A stretch of 64,000 bases of DNA from Himantopus leucocephalus. Its lineage: Eukaryota > Chordata > Aves > Charadriiformes > Recurvirostridae. Positions 58,561 to 64,000 of this stretch are shown piece by piece. The notes below the pieces were generated by a model. It worked only from the letters and a program-made list of their open reading frames with translations, made no database searches and was not told the DNA's origin. Each line of letters begins with the position of its first letter. The first letter of the stretch is position 1. A program made the translations under genes and the position numbers. The stretch spans positions 64,240,635 through 64,304,634 of the forward strand of contig RSEF01000003.1 in assembly GCA_003993805.1 (NCBI GenBank). The letters are read 5' to 3'.

Positions 58561-61500
58561 TATTTAATTACCCTAATTACTTTGGATTACTAAGAAAACT
58601 GATTTAGGTTTGCAGCTATTGACTGTGTAACTACTCATATATACCCAATTACACCACTTTTGAACTGTCTTTTCTTTCTGTGGCTAGACCTAATAATAAC
58701 TCCAGAAGATCACACACAAATTCTGTTCTTAAAATAAACTCAGTTTCCATGATAATCTTTTGGGTATATCTTTTATGCATAATTGCTCATTTATTTTTTC
58801 CTTTTTATGTATCAATTAATTTCACAATGGTGGCATTCATGTACCACATTTATCCAAGTATCAGGTGAAGCTGGTTTTGTTGTTTTTCAAGATTCTCTTG
58901 TTTTGACAAGTGTTTCACATTATGCTTGCACCTATTCTTACATTTAGAGTAAAAGGTCATGAGTGGTAGCAACTGATGTGGAGGAGGGGGGAACTGAGGG
59001 CAAGCCAGGTTTAAATGAACATAGAAGCCACCCCTCCTCCCAGCTGTCCTACAGGTGACAGCCATGGTCTCCTTTGCCATCCACCTGCTCCACTTCAAGT
59101 AGGCATTGCTTATGAGAAGCCTGGCTGTATTTCTTTCCAGGAGATTGCCTGGTGAACAAAGGGCAATCTTTTTCACCATTTAGGAAAGACCAGAAGTATG
59201 CCATTACTTGGATAAATATGCTGCTTGTATTTCATGAGTTACCTCTGCAGGGCGGTGCGATGCTCCATGGCCTCTTCATGAATCTCTCTCATATTTTCCC
59301 CCTGTCTTTTTTCCCCTGCCCCTTCAATGCTTTGGATTTGTAATTTAACCATCATGAAATGAAAGACTCAGTTAATAGACTTCTTTAAGGCAAGATCTTA
59401 AGTTTTTTCATCAAATCACTGTGAGATTTTGTGTCTTTATACTTTCACTAAGAATTCATCTTATCCTATGAAGAACAGATAGAAAAAGAAACAGATGCAG
59501 GCATCTGGACACTGAAAAGAAAAGCCTCAGCAGGATCTATAAATGATGACATTCACCTTGTTGCAGAATCCTGCACACAAAATCCTGAGGTACCACTGTT
59601 TTGCTCAGCAGCACCAGTAGCTGGATCTAGGGGTACATGATTGTCCCTGTGGCAGTTGAAACCTCGCTGACAGCAGCCTCTGAACGTGCCCTTCTGCCAC
59701 AGACTGTGGAGCTGCTGCTGCTGCTCGTGGCAGGGATGGGGGAAAGGAAGAGAGGAGGACTGTCCCCTCTGCAACCCTCCAGCTCCCTCGTGCCAGCTGC
59801 AGCCAGCTGTTGAGCTCTAGCTGCCAAAATACGGTACTTTGTGTTTTTTAAGCAAATCTGCTTCTTGAACAGCTGCATTTCATCCTCTTTGCAGCAATGC
59901 AACAAGACAGGCCGTGCTGGCTCTTTTTCCAGCATCTTAAGTCTCTTGCAAGTTGGGAAACAAGGACAAAGGTTGCGTTTCAGAAGACATCTCTATGAAA
60001 GGGAATTTCATTGCAAGTTATCCTATTTTTTCTTCTAATAATCTTTATTCAAATTAGAACTGTAGGCATTTCACAGAAATAACCTGAAAATTAGCATTAT
60101 AGGCAGTCTGGCTCTGTTGATGTTGTTCATATTTTAGTATAAAAGTGTCAAGATGTTTTGCAAAAATGTATCCGATTATTTTATTTGGAAAATAGTAAAA
60201 TCCTGACAAAAGGCTGGTGGTATAAGTTTCAGGAAATTTCCTAGGAAAGTCTTCATCTGAGGCAGACGTGTGAACATGGGTCCCTCACATGCCTGCAAAG
60301 TCCTTTGAACATCAAGCAACCTCTTTTTCCTAGCATTTTAGTTGGCCTTGGTTTCCTTTGGATTCACAACACATTTTTCTTCTTCTTCTTTAAGTTTGAA
60401 AACGTTGGAAAAAGAGTTTCTTGTCTGATACAGTTGTATTCTTTAATCAGATCTTTCATTATGAGCTGCCCAAAACTGAGTGTCTGCTTTCATTAAATGG
60501 CAGGTAGATTGAAGAATGACAAGTTGACAGGTTGACAGAAGAATGACAAACGTGATAAAAGATTTGGATAGTCAGATCTGTTAGAGTGAAGGAAAGATAG
60601 CTGTACTGGGAAAGGCGTGCCTTGGAATAGAGATAGGAAAATTGAGCAGGGAATAGGCTTCAATCACAGAAGGTAATTACATGGAAAATGGAGCCCAGTT
60701 TGTTTGCTAGACAATAAAGGTAACTTCATTAAATGATTCAAGGAAAGCTTGGGTTAATTTTTTTTTTGTAAGTGAAAAAGGCTCTTTCAAGCAAGGTGCA
60801 AAACTTCCTGAGAGAGATGTGGCATATTGTTAACAGAAACAATGAGAATTATAAACATGTGACAGGAATAATCAAATTGACAAATGGCAAATGCAAAATT
60901 TACAGCTGTGAAAACTCCTGTCCATCTGTATTCTTATTGTATTAAGCCTCACCATTGCAAATTTAAACTGATCTTTCAAGAAGGTGTCTGAGCTAAGAGT
61001 GGTGAGAGGCACAGAACAGAACCCATGTGCTGGTGGCTTGCAAGGTTTCTACCTGTACAACATCCACACAATGCAGTATGGACAACAGGTCCCTCCAGGA
61101 AGCCCAAAAGGAGCAGTAAAAGTGGATACACTACATTGTGGCAGTTATGTATGCTATTTAGAGGAAAGGCACCTGATGGTCAAGTATGAAAGGAAAACCT
61201 TGATTGCCAGATTCTTGATCAAAGACTGATAGCTGCCTCACAGCCCAACTGCTATCCCACAGTCTAATCCAAAGCCCTCTGAAAGTACTGAGTCTTTTCA
61301 TCCATTTAAACAAGCCTTTGATCAACCCTTGTGTCTCAAGAGAAAAAGTTTATGCACTATTAATGCTAAAAACCAAGGAAGGCATTTAAGTGTTCACTAC
61401 ATACCAAAAGGATGGGCAAACACTTCTGCACTTTACATTTCCAAATTGAAAGCTGATAGGAAAACCCAGTGGTGATCTTGGATATTTAGTGGAAAGTAAA

Positions 61501-63384
61501 AGCTGGCTCTGACTAACACTTTTTTATGTTACCATTATAGGCCATGGGAAAACTCAAAGATTTGCCATACATTCACAGCAGCAATCTGTTGTCAAGAGCT
61601 TTATGCAGTGAGAAATGAGGTTTTCATAAAGCCAAAGTTTATAGGTTAAAAAAAAAAAGCTCAGTTGCTTGTCACCTCAGATCTAACTTTACTGCACAGC
61701 ACATTTCCAGTGACAGCTTGTAACGCAGATCAGATAATATGCTGAATGTCATGGAAATGATTCAAAATGTCAAAACAAAGCATAATTATTAAAACAAATC
61801 AGAGTGAAGAAGAAAATGTAATAGAGCACAAAATGAGCATACCTATGAGAAGTTATTTTGGTCTGCAATTTTTTCAAGAGCAACATAAAAACGGTAGCAC
61901 TTAGCATGTATGTTTCTTTTATAGCACTGACTTCTGATTTTCACATTGCAATGTCTGTGAGCACACTTAAAAATGTTTCGGAAAAAACAGTTTCAGGTAT
62001 TTCCTCATCTATACTTTGGGCTTCTTTTGAGTTGCACATACTTTTCTGTATAGGACTGGCCTTCATGACTTAAGTGACCATGTTGCCATGGCTTTCAATT
62101 TAGCAGTTTCGACACATGCAGCTAGCCCAGAAGGAGAGATGCATTGCCAAATGCCATGAACAATGCTAGACTAAGTGAGGGTTATGGGCCATCTAGTCAA
62201 GAATTTTTCTTAGGGCATAACACAAGGAAATGTTTGTCTCAGAGGTACTTAAAAATGAAAATATGACACCCATATAATACACCTGATATAAAGGAAACGT
62301 CTTCTTGTCTTTAATAATACTGCAAGAATTGCTGAGGCAAGGTAGAAGAGTTTTAGGTCAGCAAATATTTTGTTGCTCTTTTCATGGCTGTGCAATAGAG
62401 CTGGACATTTGCAAAATTTATTCTCCTTGTCTCCTACTGGAATATCAGTGACAAGATCATGATTTCCTTCAAACATATCCACAGCTATATCCATGCACGC
62501 TAGTGTGCAATGTTATGTACCAGAGAACACTCACCTGTAATAGGCATGCTGTCAATGGTCACCAAGGACAGAGATCGCTGTGGTCCCCATCACTGGTGGT
62601 GGTGTCCTTGTCAGGTGGTACTCAGGCTTCAGTGTAGAGGTATCAAGAACTCCAGTGTTAGAAAATTTACATTAAAGGGGTCTCAACATTTTGACTACTC
62701 TAAATGGCCACAGGCTTTGTTCTGTGGCACAGTTTTAACCAGGATTGTTTTATCAAACCCAGATCAGTACGTTTAGCCGAAGGTCAGGAATTGAAGCCCA
62801 TGTTCCTGGGACAACACAGTTTACATAACATCTAATGGTGCTCCCTTAACCTGCTACAGTCATTGCCACGTCTTGGTCCTCTCATACAGTAAGATCAAAC
62901 AACACAGAATATTACACTGCATTGGAATCTTTATTTGCAGGCTATACTGTCCTCAATGCTCTTATTCCAGCTTTATCTGCATCATATTGTGCCTGGCCCA
63001 GTCTTCCTTGCTTATGATTCTGACAAGACCGCACAGTTAGGTCGATGGCTTGGGGAGCCTTCATGGGAGCAATGCACAGGGACTAAAGCAGGGTTACTGG
63101 CAGCCTCTTTCAGCTACGCTTCAGTACGGCTCCTCTGTCTGAGCACATGGTCTTCCTGTAGGCCTCCTCTAGGCAAAGGCAGATGAAACTTGTCTGGTCT
63201 AAACAAGTGCAAACAGTCTGTGATTGTAGCCATTTAAGAAATCCATTTAATCAAGCAAATGTGTGTGGTAATGCGTGTGGTGTTCTTGCTTGGACATAGG
63301 TCTATGTTCATCAGCTCAGAACGGCTAGCATGGAAAAGCAGCAACCAGCAGAGCATTACTCATCATGGAGGCTCGAATATTGGC
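58561..63384. other. Intergenic stretch, nothing coding
   Basis: No gene or recognised element was found in these 4.8 kb. A local duplication of GAAGAATGACAA and GTTGACAG lies at 60511-60549. Open frames up to 109 codons (58850-59179, minus) have no recognisable features. Confidence 0.5.
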
Positions 63385-63545
63385 AGTGGACTCACCATCC
63401 CTAGAGGTATTTAAAAGAAGTGTAGATGTGGTTCTTAGGAACATGGTTTACCGGTGGACTTGGCAGTGCAAAGTTAACGGTTGGACTCAATGATCTTAAA
63501 GGTCTTTTCCAACCTAAACTATTCTATGATTCAGTGATTCTATGA
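63385..63545 (+). mobile_element. CR1 LINE fragment, short 3' end
   Basis: About 160 bp of CR1 3' end on the plus strand. GACTCACCATCCCTAGAGGT is followed by TTGGACTCAATGATCTTAAA, GGTCTTTTCCAACCTAAAC and a degenerate ATTCTATGATTCAGTGATTC tail ending TATGA. It resembles the subfamily of the 52.7-kb copy. Confidence 0.95.
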
Positions 63546-64000
63546 CTGGGAAAATATGAAATGGGGCCAAGGACTGACATCTGCTGAGTTACGATAATTT
63601 ATGCCAGTTGATGTAAAGGCACTGTTCTTCATATTAGTGAGATCATACTGATTTATGGCTGTTCTGTCTGGCCTACATCTGCAATTCTTCTATATTTTAC
63701 ATATTTGGGTAGAAGAATTGGCTGATCTCATTCAGGTAGATGATCTGTTTCTCATATATATGCCAGGAGACAAAGATATCAAACATTTATTTAAGCTTGC
63801 AAATATTACAAAATAAAAGAAAAAGTATGCTTGAGCAGTCTGCAGCAGAATGGTAATGTTCTCTGAGAGCCTTATGTTCACTCCTCCCCGGGAAATAAAT
63901 AGTATCGGCTATTCTAATATTGATTTTTCATTCTTCATCATACTTAGTCAAGCCTCTCCAAACTAGGCATCAGCTATTCTAACAAAGGCTGAGCTAAGGA
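63546..64000. other. Intergenic right edge, nothing recognised
   Basis: AT-rich sequence with no gene or repeat that I can identify. Confidence 0.5.

Noticed and set aside
9871..64000. TMEM200A within the right-hand part of the window
   Set aside because: Its large single coding exon would give an open frame of several hundred codons; the longest frame here is 172 codons and unrelated.

Overview
This window is nuclear DNA from a bird. The main evidence is several CR1 (chicken repeat 1) LINE copies that end in the avian 8-bp terminal repeat ATTCTATG (about 2.9, 35.2, 52.7 and 63.4 kb). Otherwise repeat density is low, there are traces of MIR-type SINEs, and one short LTR element has a 5-bp target duplication. 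The species cannot be fixed from the sequence. There are no bacterial operons, tRNAs, rRNAs or CRISPR arrays.

Only one protein-coding gene can be supported: a two-exon gene on the minus strand at 5895-9726, recognised as SMLR1 (small leucine-rich protein 1, a single-pass membrane protein). Exon 1 (9594-9726) encodes the membrane segment and exon 2 (5895-6049) a basic tail. A 3,544-bp GT-AG intron with matching phase joins them, giving 95 residues. A compact promoter lies just upstream, with a TATA-like box, a GATA motif and an exact HNF4-type motif. A poly(A) signal with a U-rich tract lies about 0.6 kb past the stop.

Layout: 1-2.9 kb is non-coding (synteny predicts the 3' end of EPB41L2 here or just outside); 2.9-3.2 kb is a minus-strand CR1; 5.3-9.9 kb is SMLR1. 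From 9.9 to 64 kb is an intergenic desert. It holds two old CR1-clade reverse-transcriptase fragments (19.55-20.12 and 22.52-22.96 kb), two MIR-like SINE remnants (21.0 and 27.8 kb), an LTR element interrupted by an assembly gap (26.1-26.3 kb) and a CR1 with an open ORF2 C-terminus (35.2 kb). A cluster of plus-strand CR1 copies of different ages lies at 51.4-63.5 kb, one ending in an inverted CR1 piece. Two 100-N gaps (26191-26290 and 49879-49978) and two single Ns in homopolymers mark assembly problems.

The desert also holds several perfect or near-perfect hairpins. The best is 68 nt long at 27943-28010. Some AT-rich stretches look like conserved non-coding elements. In mammals SMLR1 sits between TMEM200A and EPB41L2, so the right-hand desert would lead towards TMEM200A. 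No unbroken ORF of TMEM200A size exists here, so that gene lies outside. I did not find a new multi-gene system; the most useful items are the SMLR1 gene model with its promoter, the gap-spanning LTR, the 27.9-kb hairpin and the rearranged CR1 at 58.4 kb.
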